The notes under the pieces are model-generated. The model searched no databases. It worked only from the letters and a program-made list of their open reading frames with translations, and was not told where the DNA came from. Shown piece after piece: positions 8,309 to 15,567 of a stretch of DNA of 25,712 nucleotides (position 1 is its first letter; each line of letters begins with the position of its first letter). The position numbers were made by a program, and so were the translations under genes. The DNA is from AG-12 sp027319585 (GTDB lineage Bacteria; Chloroflexota; Dormibacteria; Aeolococcales; Bog-877): contig DAHVMY010000026.1 of assembly GCA_027319585.1 (NCBI GenBank), positions 1 through 25,712 on the forward strand, in the 5' to 3' direction.

Positions 8309-8337
8309 ATTCTACCGGCCCGACATCCGGCTTCGAA
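8309..8337 (-). promoter_or_regulatory. Candidate promoter of the nucleoside salvage operon
   Basis: On the minus strand TAGAAT (8314 to 8309) is a good -10 element with TTCGAA 17 bases upstream (8337 to 8332) as a weak -35. It lies between the MFS terminator-like hairpin and the first salvage gene and would give a leader of about 80 bases. Confidence 0.45.
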
Positions 8338-8374
8338 GCGATCTGCCCGGCCCTCGGCCGCGCCGAAATGGCCG

Positions 8375-8408
8375 GGCGGGCGGTCCGGGATACGCCGGAC
8401 CGCCCGCC
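8375..8408 (-). terminator. Strong hairpin just after the MFS transporter gene
   Basis: GGCGGGCGGTCCGG (8375-8388) and its exact complement CCGGACCGCCCGCC (8395-8408) form a perfect 14-bp stem with a 6-base loop. It begins 7 bases after the MFS stop codon. There is no long T-run, only a short ATTT downstream on the minus strand. It probably ends MFS transcription and separates it from the salvage operon. Confidence 0.75.
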
Positions 8409-8415
8409 GCTGCGC

Positions 8416-9753
8416 TCAGGCCGCGCCGACTGTCCCTGAGGCGACGTCCAGGCTCACCCCGGACCCCGTCTCCACCCCGCGCATTGCCCAGACGATCGAG
8501 GCCAGCGCACCCACCGCCCAGACGCCCAGGCTGAAGAGGACGAAGGCGTTAAGGCTGAAGCTCTGGGTCAGGTAGATGGTGGGAATGTAGAGGCCGATCC
8601 CGACGAACCGGACGATCGCGGTGTAGGTGCCGCGGCTCTTGGTCGGCCACACCTCTCCCTTCAGCGTGTCCTGACTCAGGTAGCTCACGTTGCTGAACAC
8701 ATTGAGCACAATCAGGAGGAAGAAGAACAAACCGGCGGACGCCGCCCAGGCGCTGGTGGTCAGGGCGATGATCAGGGTCGCCAGGAAGGTGCCGCAATAG
8801 CCCACGAGGAGCATCTTCTTGCGGCTCCAGCGCTCCGCCCAGAGCGCGTAAAAGCCGGACACGAAACCGGTCACGCTCGCCACCAGCAGGATCGCGGCGG
8901 TGAGCTTGGGGAAGTGGGCCGGGCCCAGCACGTAGGTCAGAAGGCCGAACCCAGTGGTGCCGGCGAACGCCAGGCAGCTGATCACCACCACCCGCAGCCC
9001 GATCGAAACCGTCTTCACGGCGCCCTTCGACCGTGCCACCTCAGTCTCGGCGGCAGCCGAGGCGTCGCGGGCGCGGTACTCCTCGGCCCCGTAGAACCTG
9101 GCTATCTCCGCGTCGGCCCTGGCGTTCATACCCTTGGCCCGCAGCCAGCGGATGGACTCAGGGGTTCTGGTGCGGGCAAAGAACAGGACCGCCAGCACCA
9201 CGATGAAGGTGGCGGCGATCATGCCCCGCTCGAAGGCGATCCCCTTGTAGGCGCTGAGCAGCGAGACCGCCGCCAGGATCAAGCTGCCCAGGTTGATGCC
9301 GTTGATCTCCAGCATCATGGTCTTGCTGCGATGGCGGGCGGGCATCACCTCGTGGGACGCCGTCATGATCGTGTTCATCTCGCCGCCCGCGGCGAACAGC
9401 ATCAGTGCCAGGAAGATCAGGATCAGCCAGTAGGTGAAGCTGAACACCAACCCAATGGCCCCGATTCCGTAAAGGCTCATCGTGATGTAGAAGGTGGTCT
9501 TGCGTCCCACCCGGTCGGACATCGGCCCCGCCACGGCGATCCCGATGATCAACCACAGGGGAGCCCAGGAGAGGAGCAGGGAGCGCAGCGTGGTGGGCAT
9601 GGACACCCACCCGGTGGCGATCGCCGCCATCCCGAAGATGTATGCCTCGAGGATCATCCCCAGCACGAAGGAGGTGAAGTTCCACGAGTCTGTGGGAAGC
9701 CAGTGCTCGCCCGCGGTGTCGGTGGCCCTTGAGACCCCCATGGTCGAATCCAA
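8416..9753 (-). CDS. MFS transporter (sugar-porter-like)
   Basis: The 445-residue product has about 12 hydrophobic segments and MFS loop signatures. Between helices 2 and 3 is GPMSDRVGRKTTFY. After helix 6 comes TPESIRWLRAKG, as in sugar/organic-acid porters. The central cytoplasmic loop is charged. The second half has ERWSRKKMLLVG and GEVWPTKSRGTYTA. The substrate is unknown; its position upstream of nucleoside salvage genes suggests a nucleoside or sugar, but a strong hairpin separates the two units. The start is the TTG at 9753, with GGGAGG 7 bases upstream. An ATG four codons later (9741) is too far from that site. Confidence 0.88.
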   Translation of the reverse strand: MDSTMGVSRATDTAGEHWLPTDSWNFTSFVLGMILEAYIFGMAAIATGWVSMPTTLRSLLLSWAPLWLIIGIAVAGPMSDRVGRKTTFYITMSLYGIGAIGLVFSFTYWLILIFLALMLFAAGGEMNTIMTASHEVMPARHRSKTMMLEINGINLGSLILAAVSLLSAYKGIAFERGMIAATFIVVLAVLFFARTRTPESIRWLRAKGMNARADAEIARFYGAEEYRARDASAAAETEVARSKGAVKTVSIGLRVVVISCLAFAGTTGFGLLTYVLGPAHFPKLTAAILLVASVTGFVSGFYALWAERWSRKKMLLVGYCGTFLATLIIALTTSAWAASAGLFFFLLIVLNVFSNVSYLSQDTLKGEVWPTKSRGTYTAIVRFVGIGLYIPTIYLTQSFSLNAFVLFSLGVWAVGALASIVWAMRGVETGSGVSLDVASGTVGAA

Positions 9754-9804
9754 CGCCAGTCCTCCCAACCGGTTGCTGTCCTTCCCCCAAGAGGGAAAGA
9801 GCTA

Positions 9805-9834
9805 TGTCTAATGGCTGACCCAGCGGTTTGTCAA
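9805..9834 (-). promoter_or_regulatory. Promoter of the MFS transporter gene
   Basis: On the minus strand a consensus -35 TTGACA (9834 to 9829) is followed after 18 bases by TAGACA (9810 to 9805), a partial -10 match. Transcription would begin near 9798, leaving a leader of about 45 bases that contains the GGGAGG ribosome site. Confidence 0.5.
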
Positions 9835-9862
9835 GACCGCGACCCAATCGCACCTGCCTCAG

Positions 9863-9868
9863 TAAGAT
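9863..9868 (+). promoter_or_regulatory. -10 element for the S51 peptidase gene, leaderless type
   Basis: TAAGAT ends 6 bases before the GTG at 9875, so transcription would start at or next to the start codon. There is no ribosome site upstream and no recognisable -35. Confidence 0.45.
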
Positions 9869-9874
9869 GCGCCC

Positions 9875-10600
9875 GTGACCGCCCCGCAGCCGACGATCAT
9901 CGCCACCAGCATCGGCTTCGGTGGGCCGGGGATCTGGGACCTGCGCTGCGGGCCCGCTTACCCGATGGCCCTGGAGCTGGCCAATCCCGGCCCCCGGCCC
10001 CGGATCTGCATCCTGGCGACCGCGGTCGGGGATGACCCCGCCGCGCTCACGGCGATGCACCACGCCTTCTCCCAACTGGACGCGGTGGTCTCTCATCTGG
10101 TTCTGTTCCCGATGCCCAACGTGGCCGACATCGCGGGCCATCTGCGGCGGCAGGACCTGATCTGGGTGAGCGGCGGCAGCACCGCCAATCTGCTGGCCCT
10201 GTGGCGGCTGCACGGGCTGGACTCCATCCTGCACGACTGCTGGCAGCAGGGGGTGGTCCTGATGGGAGTCTCCGCCGGTTCGCTGTGCTGGCACGTGGGC
10301 GGGACCACGGACTCGTTTGGGCTGCCGCTCCAGGCGGTGACCAACGGGCTCGGCTTCCTCCCCTACAGCAACAGCCCCCATCACGACGCCGAGCCGGAGC
10401 GCCGACCCACCATCCATCGCCTGATCGAGGAGGGAACGCTCCCCGATGGGTTCGCGACCGACAACGGATCCGGCCTCATCTTCCACGGCACCGAGCTGCA
10501 CGAGGCCTTCACCGAGGTCGAGGGAGCCCGCGCCTACCGGCTCCGGCTGGAGTCGGGCAAGGTCGTGGAAGAGCCGCTTCCCACCCGGCTCATCAAGTAG
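9875..10600 (+). CDS. Peptidase S51 family protein (peptidase E-like)
   Basis: The 241-residue product has the class I glutamine-amidotransferase-like fold of family S51. WVSGGSTANLLALW (about 97-110) is followed by the nucleophile elbow GVSAGS (Ser133). FLPYSNSPHHD (161-171) supplies the likely catalytic His169, as in E. coli peptidase E, an aspartyl dipeptidase. The family also includes cyanophycinases, but length and motifs are nearer peptidase E. There is no signal peptide, so it should act in the cytoplasm. The gene is divergent from the MFS gene with 121 bases between them. The GTG start has a -10 element 6 bases upstream and no Shine-Dalgarno. The true substrate is unknown. Confidence 0.88.
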   Translation: MTAPQPTIIATSIGFGGPGIWDLRCGPAYPMALELANPGPRPRICILATAVGDDPAALTAMHHAFSQLDAVVSHLVLFPMPNVADIAGHLRRQDLIWVSGGSTANLLALWRLHGLDSILHDCWQQGVVLMGVSAGSLCWHVGGTTDSFGLPLQAVTNGLGFLPYSNSPHHDAEPERRPTIHRLIEEGTLPDGFATDNGSGLIFHGTELHEAFTEVEGARAYRLRLESGKVVEEPLPTRLIK

Positions 10601-11129
10601 CTGCCGGGCCCCGGCACGGTCGCTGGCGAAAGTCCCGACCTATGGCCACAGCGGGTGGGGCGACCTGGCCGGTGGCCGCGAGCCCCGCCTCCCGTGCGGT
10701 CAAGACCCGGTGGGCGTCGACTCCCCAGCTGCCGACAGCTTCCCCAAAGCCCTGCGGCATGCCATCAGCAGCGGCCGATCCGGCGTCCATGGCGCCGCAG
10801 CCAGGCGGCGTCCGCTCTGTTCGCCGTCGTCGCTTGCCGCGAGCCACTTCTGGCTGATCGGATACCCCGTGGAACCCTGGCGGATCCGGACTGGCGATCC
10901 CAGCGGCCGCCGGAGCCGTTATCAGGGATCGGAAGCCGGCTGGCGTGGGCTGCCGGCCACCGCGAGGGGCGTAGCCCAGACGCCCCCAGCCCTCAGCGGC
11001 TGGGAACGCGGGGACTCGGCCTTTGGCCGCAGTGCCTCGATCTCAGCGAGTGCTCTCCCACGGTTCTCATCTGGGGCGGCAGGGCAGGATTGACCGGTGT
11101 GCGGGGCGATCGGCCCCCTGCGACCGACC
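10601..11129. other. 529-base stretch with no recognised gene, several hairpins
   Basis: This gap separates the convergent S51 peptidase and ahcY genes. The open frames on either strand are Arg/Pro/Ala/Gly-rich and match no family I know. It is rich in inverted repeats. TGCCGGG/CCCGGCA (10602-10616) follows the peptidase stop and may terminate it. GGGGCGT/ACGCCCC (10966-10986) overlaps CCCAGCC/GGCTGGG (10985-11004), so the two cannot fully coexist. CGGCC-TTT-GGCCG lies at 11017-11029. I compared it with RNase P, tmRNA and tRNA signatures and found no match. It may be decayed coding sequence or an unknown structured RNA. Confidence 0.5.
11103..11117 (-). terminator. Possible ahcY terminator hairpin
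   Basis: GGGGC and GCCCC pair around the loop GATCG, about 13 bases beyond the ahcY stop codon. The stem is only 5 bp and no T-run follows. Confidence 0.3.
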
Positions 11130-12417
11130 TCAGGCGGTGCCCTGCTCCCAGGAGGTGAGGTAACGCTGCTGCTCCTCGGTCAGAGTGTCGATCTTCACCC
11201 CGAGCGCCGCCAGCTTCAGGCTCGCCACCTCGGCATCTATCTCCCGGGGCACCTCGTGAACGCCCTGGTCCCAGCTCCTTCCAGGCGGCGGCCACATGGA
11301 CCAGGCTCAGCGCCTGATTGGCGAACGACATGTCCATCACCGCAGCCGGGTGCCCCTCCGCCGCCGCCAGGTTCAGCAGTCTGCCCTCCGCCAGCAGGTA
11401 GACGCGGCGGCCGTCGGCCAGGGTGTGCTCGGCGACTTGGGGACGAGCCTCGCGCACCTTGGTGGTGAGGCTGTCCAGCGCCGCGAGGTTGATCTCCGAG
11501 TTGAAGTGACCGCTGTTGGCGATCACGCAGCCGTCCTTGACCCGCTCCAGGTGCTGCCGGTCGACGACGTTGCAGTCCCCGGTCACGGTGATGATAACGT
11601 CCGCGATGGGAGCAGCCTCGGCCAGGGGCATGACCCGGAACCCCTCCATGACGGCCTCCAGGGCGGGCACCGGCTGCACCTCGGTGACGATCACCTGGGC
11701 GCCCATGCCCCGGGCCCGGGAGGCCAGCCCGCGGCCGCACCAGCCGTAACCGCAGACGACCAGGGTCCTTCCCGCCAGCAGCAGGTTGGTGGCCCGGATG
11801 AGCCCGTCGATGGTGGACTGGCCGGTGCCATAGCGGTTGTCGAAGAGGTGTTTGGTCTCCGCTCCGTTGACCGCGATCACCGGGAAGCGCAGCACCCCCG
11901 CCTCCGCCATCGCCCGCAAGCGGATCACCCCGGTGGTGGTCTCCTCGGTTCCGCCGACCATCTCGCCGAGTTGCTCAGGGCGCTTCGTGTGGAGGCGGGT
12001 CACAAGGTCGCAACCGTCATCCATGGTGATGGTTGGGTGCGCGTCGAGAACGGCGTCGATGTGGGAGTAGTAGGTGGCGTCGTCCTCGCCGCGTATGGCG
12101 AAAACCGGGATCTGGTCGTACTTCACGAGAGCCGCGGCCACGTCGTCCTGGGTGGAGAGCGGGTTGCTGGCGCAAAGATGCACCTCGGCGCCGGCCGCCT
12201 GCAGCGCCAGGGCCAGGTTGGCGGTCTCGGCGGTCACGTGGAGGCAGGCTCCTACCCTGAGGCCGGCCAGCGGCCGCTGGGCTGAGAAACGTTCCCGGAT
12301 CTGACCCAGCACCCGCATCTCAGCGGCGGCCCACTCGATGCGGCCCCGCCCCTCTTCGGCGAGGGCCAGATCGGCGACGTCGGATTTGATCTCGGCGGCG
12401 GATGAAGTCTGAGCCAC
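11130..12417 (-). CDS. ahcY: Adenosylhomocysteinase AhcY, frameshifted near the C-terminus
   Basis: AhcY splits S-adenosylhomocysteine into adenosine and homocysteine with bound NAD, relieving inhibition of methyltransferases. Present are ASNPLSTQDDVAAAL, DDGCDLVTRLH, GGTEETTTGV, ETKHLFDNRYGTGQS and the NAD loop GYGWCGRG (223-230), then LLAEGRLLNLAAAEGHP and MDMSFANQALS. After KELGPG (about residue 384) the frame is lost. One base fewer in the CCC at 11263-11265 restores HEVPREID...ALGVKIDTLTEEQQRYLTSW, the normal AhcY tail, ending at TGA 11130-11132. Unshifted, translation runs to 10993 with an unrelated tail. The conserved tail argues for a sequencing or assembly error or a very recent mutation. 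The GTG start follows GAGGAGAGAGA. The gene is 9 bases after apt. Confidence 0.92.
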
Positions 12418-12426
12418 TCTCTCTCC

Positions 12427-12993
12427 TCAAAGTTCCAACAAGGTCTCGACCCGCGCGCCCTCGAGCCGGGCGCGGCCCCCCAGCGCCCGGAGTTCGATGA
12501 GGAAGCCGTAGCCGGCCAGCTCGCCGCCGAGCGCCTGGATCAGATCCCGGGTCGCCACCGCGGTGCCCCCGGTCGCCAGCAGGTCGTCGATCACCAGGAT
12601 GCGCTGGCCGGGCTGGATCGCGTCCTTGTGCACCTCCAGCACCGCCTTGCCGTACTCCAGCTCGTAGGTGGCGCTGATCGTCTCGGCCGGCAGCTTGCCC
12701 GCCTTGCGCACCGGCACCACCCCCAGCCCCAGCTGATAGGCGAGGACCGCCCCGAAGGTGAAGCCGCGAGACTCGATGGTGGCGACCGCGTCCAGGGGTA
12801 CCCCGCGATAGCGATCGGCGAGAAGGTCGCATGCGGTCCGGAAGGCCTCGGCGGAGGCGAGCAGCGGGGTGATGTCGCGAAAGAGCACCCCCGGCACAGG
12901 GTAGTCCGGCACATCCCGTATGAACCGCCGCAGATCCGGCTGCGGGACGACCTTCTCAGCCTGCACCCCGACATGGTATTGGGTCGGGACCAT
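12427..12993 (-). CDS. apt: Adenine phosphoribosyltransferase
   Basis: Apt converts adenine and PRPP to AMP. Family signatures are RRFIRDVPDYPVPGVLFRDI near the start, ATIESRGFTFGAVLA in the middle and the PRPP-binding motif VIDDLLATGGTA, with the ELRALGGRARL end. From the ATG at 12993 the protein is 188 residues; a GTG at 12966 would give 179, nearer the usual length. Neither has a convincing ribosome site. The ATG sits within overlapping hairpins (see 12986-13011). The pairing with ahcY makes sense: adenosine from homocysteine recycling can be broken down to adenine, which Apt recovers. The 9-base gap to ahcY suggests one transcript. Confidence 0.94.
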   Translation of the reverse strand: MVPTQYHVGVQAEKVVPQPDLRRFIRDVPDYPVPGVLFRDITPLLASAEAFRTACDLLADRYRGVPLDAVATIESRGFTFGAVLAYQLGLGVVPVRKAGKLPAETISATYELEYGKAVLEVHKDAIQPGQRILVIDDLLATGGTAVATRDLIQALGGELAGYGFLIELRALGGRARLEGARVETLLEL

Positions 12994-13011
12994 GGGTCCC
13001 GGCGCGGGACC
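12986..13011 (-). promoter_or_regulatory. Three-arm alternative hairpins over the apt start codon
   Basis: On the minus-strand RNA the order is GGTCCCG (13011-13005), CGC, CGGGACC (13001-12995), CAT, GGTCCC (12991-12986). The middle arm can pair perfectly with either neighbour, giving a 7-bp or a 6-bp stem with 3-base loops. The second pairing puts the ATG (12993-12991) at the loop/stem junction. This could be a switch or just a GC-rich repeat. Confidence 0.35.
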
Positions 13012-13034
13012 ACGGCGAAGTCCCGCGGTCAGTC

Positions 13035-13056
13035 GGCCGGAGCTGCCGGACCGGCC
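13035..13056 (-). terminator. Possible hairpin after the PAP2 phosphatase gene
   Basis: GGCCGG (13035-13040) and CCGGCC (13051-13056) pair around a 10-base loop that contains another CCGG. It lies 38 bases after the PAP2 stop and before apt. There is no T-run, so termination is doubtful. Confidence 0.3.
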
Positions 13057-13093
13057 ACTCCGCGGGGCGGCGCAGGCCGAAGTCGGACCCTGG

Positions 13094-13873
13094 TCAGGAG
13101 CGCAGGCTGGCGCTCTTGGCGGCCAGTGGGGTCTGGGTCCAGAGCGCTCCAAACACGAACATCACGACCACCCCGATCGCGATCGGGCCCAGCACGATGC
13201 CGATGTGGGTCGCCTTCTCCAGGACCGCGAAGCCCACCGCCACCACAACCACCGCCAGGAGGACCGAGACCACCCGGGGCACCCGCACCTTCTCCAGCAG
13301 CTCCCCCAACCCGGGCATGGAGTAGGCGATGGCGCCGATGACGGTGCCCACCACGAGCCCCAACCCGAGGCCGGCCAGGACGTCCAGGGGCCAGTGGATG
13401 CCGGCCAGGACGCGCGCCCAGCCCACCCCTGCCATCACCAGGAGCGAGAGCAGGGAGAGCCACCGCCGCTGGGTCACCCACAGAGTAGCCACGATCGCCC
13501 CGCCGAAGGCCAGGTGGTCGCTGGGGAAGGAGTTGCCGTGGGCGGCCGCCGCCAGCAGAGGCACGTGGTAGGAGGAGAGATAGGGCCTGGGCTCGTACCA
13601 GAGCAGGCCCAGCACGTGGTTGATGAGGAGCGCGACCACCGCCGCGACCGCGCCGGCCAGCGCCTCCAGGCGGGTCCTCCTTGAGGGGGAGCCCAGGAAG
13701 AACAGGGCGACCAGGACGAACGCCAGGGAGAAGATCCCCCACTCCGCCAGGGCGGCGGCGGCGGAGTTCCAATCACCGCCATGGGGACCCTGCTTGGCCA
13801 GGACCTCGTAGCCAGCGTAATTCCAGCGCAGGATCGAGGGCGCTATCGGTGTGGCGGAGAGGATCGAAAACAT
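13094..13873 (-). CDS. PAP2 family membrane phosphatase (undecaprenyl-diphosphatase-like)
   Basis: The 259-residue protein has several membrane helices and the three PAP2 phosphatase motifs: LLWYEPRP (RP at 96-97), SFPSDH (115-120) and ARVLAGIHWPLDV (catalytic His160). The short N-terminal part and a long hydrophobic C-terminal extension resemble BcrC-type undecaprenyl pyrophosphatases, which recycle the lipid carrier for peptidoglycan and polysaccharides. Other lipid phosphates are possible substrates. The start ATG at 13873 is preceded by AAGGTGG, 7 bases away. An upstream extension of the frame to 13948 has no ribosome site. Its closeness to the polysaccharide operon fits carrier recycling (inference). 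Confidence 0.87.
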   Translation of the reverse strand: MFSILSATPIAPSILRWNYAGYEVLAKQGPHGGDWNSAAAALAEWGIFSLAFVLVALFFLGSPSRRTRLEALAGAVAAVVALLINHVLGLLWYEPRPYLSSYHVPLLAAAAHGNSFPSDHLAFGGAIVATLWVTQRRWLSLLSLLVMAGVGWARVLAGIHWPLDVLAGLGLGLVVGTVIGAIAYSMPGLGELLEKVRVPRVVSVLLAVVVVAVGFAVLEKATHIGIVLGPIAIGVVVMFVFGALWTQTPLAAKSASLRS

Positions 13874-13978
13874 GGATGGACCACCTTGAAGATTCCGACC
13901 CTGACACTGTATCGGCAGATGCCGTCGCCTGCTGAGCGCCACCACCATCGCTGACGCCCCGGCTGGTGCGCGGCCATC

Positions 13979-14033
13979 CGCCGCGAGTCACCGCGGCGCG
14001 GGGAGGGCACAGGGTCGCCGCCGGGTCGGCGGC
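13979..14033 (-). terminator. Two hairpins downstream of the DUF2203 gene
   Basis: CGCCGCG/CGCGGCG (13979-13998, 6-base loop) and GCCGCC/GGCGGC (14017-14033, 5-base loop) lie in the 178-base gap between DUF2203 and the PAP2 gene. They could end the transcript from the polysaccharide/DUF2203 side. No T-run follows either stem. Confidence 0.4.
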
Positions 14034-14051
14034 CCGGCGCAGCGCCCGTCG

Positions 14052-14423
14052 CTACAGCGGCTGGCGGGAGGAGAAGCCGCGGTCGCGCGGGTGCCAGTAG
14101 CCGACCCTCGGCTCGCCCAGACGCCAGCAGAGGAAAGCCGGCTGGCCGTCCACATGGGCGGGGAAGTCGACCAGGCCGGTCTCCAGATCGCGGAGCAGGA
14201 TCCCCATCGACCGCAGCAGTTGGAAGTCCTCCTGCGCCTGCTGGCCGGCGGTGAGGATCCGGGACGCCCATCCGCCTCCTCCGTTGTGGCCCGCCAGCGG
14301 CTTGAGGCGGCGCGCCTCGACGGTCGTCAGGCCGATCTCCTCCCTGAGCCGCACCAGCAGGAGGCGAAGCTCGGGCAGCAGCCGGTTGGCCTGCTCCACC
14401 GTGAAGTCCGGCTCGGCGGTCAT
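14052..14423 (-). CDS. DUF2203 family protein
   Basis: The 123-residue product has the features of DUF2203: FTVEQANRLLPELR at the start, a helical middle with a Gly run, the SMGILLRDLETGLVDFPA segment, and the C-terminal LCWRLGEPRVGYWHPRD. Function is unknown in the family; the conserved polar C-terminal motif suggests ligand or protein binding. It lies 145 bases after the last glycosyltransferase on the same strand. It has no clear ribosome site before its ATG. It may be read as the tail of the polysaccharide transcript, but nothing ties it to that pathway. Confidence 0.85.
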   Translation of the reverse strand: MTAEPDFTVEQANRLLPELRLLLVRLREEIGLTTVEARRLKPLAGHNGGGGWASRILTAGQQAQEDFQLLRSMGILLRDLETGLVDFPAHVDGQPAFLCWRLGEPRVGYWHPRDRGFSSRQPL

Positions 14424-14568
14424 CGCAGGGGGAGAAGGGGTTCGGCCACGGCGGCCAAGTTACCGCAGCCGGCCGCAGACGTCGAGCGTGCGGTCCGCGC
14501 GCGGGGCTTCGTGAACCGGCCCTCCCCGTGGGCTGCCACCGGACGCCACCGCCGCCGAAGCCACGTCC

Positions 14569-15567
14569 TCAGCCGAGGTGCGACCCGATGAGAGACCGCC
14601 AGGGGGTGGGCTTCGCCCAGCGCTCGATCTCAGCGTCGCCCACGCTCCGGGTCGCCATGATCTGCCGCCTCGCCCGCAGCGTCCGGGGCATGAGCCGAGC
14701 GGCATCGGCGAGCCCCAGCGCCGCCTCCGGGTGGCGGCCCAAGGCCAGCCCGGCCCGCAGCCCAACCAGGCAGGCGGCGCTGACACACTCCGGCCCCAGG
14801 ATCCAGCTCCTGGGGGCGTTGCGTAAGAACAGGAGCGCCCGGTTGGCGAGCACGTGGCGCTCGATCGCGGCGGTGCGGTGCAGGCCGCTGCCACCGCGGC
14901 GGTGAGTGGCCCGGGCCCGAGGCTCGAAGAAGCTGCGCCAGCCCCGCCAGCGCGCGCGCCAGTCCAGGTCCACGTCCTCCAGGTACGCGAAGAAGTCTTC
15001 GCAGAACACCTCCCCGAAGATCGCCACGTCCTCGAGCATCTGGCGGCGGTACACGGCGGCGGCCGCGGTCACCCCGAACACCTCCTCCGCCGTTGGATAC
15101 CGATCCGGCCCACCCTGGCCGCGGTTGGACACCCACCCGCTGCGGTGCAGCACGTGACCGGCCGAGTCCACCACCGGGGCTTGCCCCTCTCGCAGGAGAA
15201 GCCCGCCCACGCTGCCCACGTCGGGGGCTGAGCCCATCCGCCGCACGGCTTGCGCGAGAAAGTCCGGGTTGAGCCGCACATCCAGATTGCAGAGCAGCAC
15301 CAGCTCGGCCGAGGTCATCCGGATCCCCTGGTTGGCGGCGTGGGCGAAACCAAGGTTGCCGGGGTTGGCGATCACGGACACATCCGGCTGGGCGAGGAAC
15401 CACTCCAGGGATCCGTCCTGGGAGCCGTTGTCCACCACCACCACCTCGCTCGGTGGATGCTCCTGGGCCCGGATCGCACCCAGCGCCGCCTCGCAGTCGG
15501 AGCGGCCGTTCCAGTTGATCAGGACGGCCGCCACTTGGTGGGCCGGGGTCACCGGGGCCACGCTCAC
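14569..15567 (-). CDS. Family 2 glycosyltransferase
   Basis: The 332-residue product opens AAVLINWNGRSDCEAAL, has the nucleotide-sugar motif VVVDNGSQDGS, then NPGNLGFAHAANQG and LCNLDVRLNPDF (DXD-like), and the acceptor-side EDFFAYLEDVDLDWRARWRGW. This is the GT-A layout of rhamnosyl-transferase-like family 2 enzymes (WcaA/GT2). It lacks predicted membrane helices except a mildly hydrophobic C-terminal part. The GTG start at 15567 overlaps the stop of the previous glycosyltransferase as GTGA. It probably adds a sugar, perhaps rhamnose from the dTDP-rhamnose genes upstream, to the growing repeat unit. Donor and linkage cannot be read from sequence. It is the last gene of the operon. Confidence 0.9.
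   Translation of the reverse strand: MSVAPVTPAHQVAAVLINWNGRSDCEAALGAIRAQEHPPSEVVVVDNGSQDGSLEWFLAQPDVSVIANPGNLGFAHAANQGIRMTSAELVLLCNLDVRLNPDFLAQAVRRMGSAPDVGSVGGLLLREGQAPVVDSAGHVLHRSGWVSNRGQGGPDRYPTAEEVFGVTAAAAVYRRQMLEDVAIFGEVFCEDFFAYLEDVDLDWRARWRGWRSFFEPRARATHRRGGSGLHRTAAIERHVLANRALLFLRNAPRSWILGPECVSAACLVGLRAGLALGRHPEAALGLADAARLMPRTLRARRQIMATRSVGDAEIERWAKPTPWRSLIGSHLG

Noticed and set aside
10617..10720. Resemblance to RNase P RNA (GAAAGTCC start)
   Set aside because: Only a short match; the conserved P4 and later RNase P elements are missing.
10655..11093. Overlapping open frames after the S51 peptidase gene on the plus strand
   Set aside because: Compositionally like shadows, no domains, no ribosome sites; kept as non-coding.
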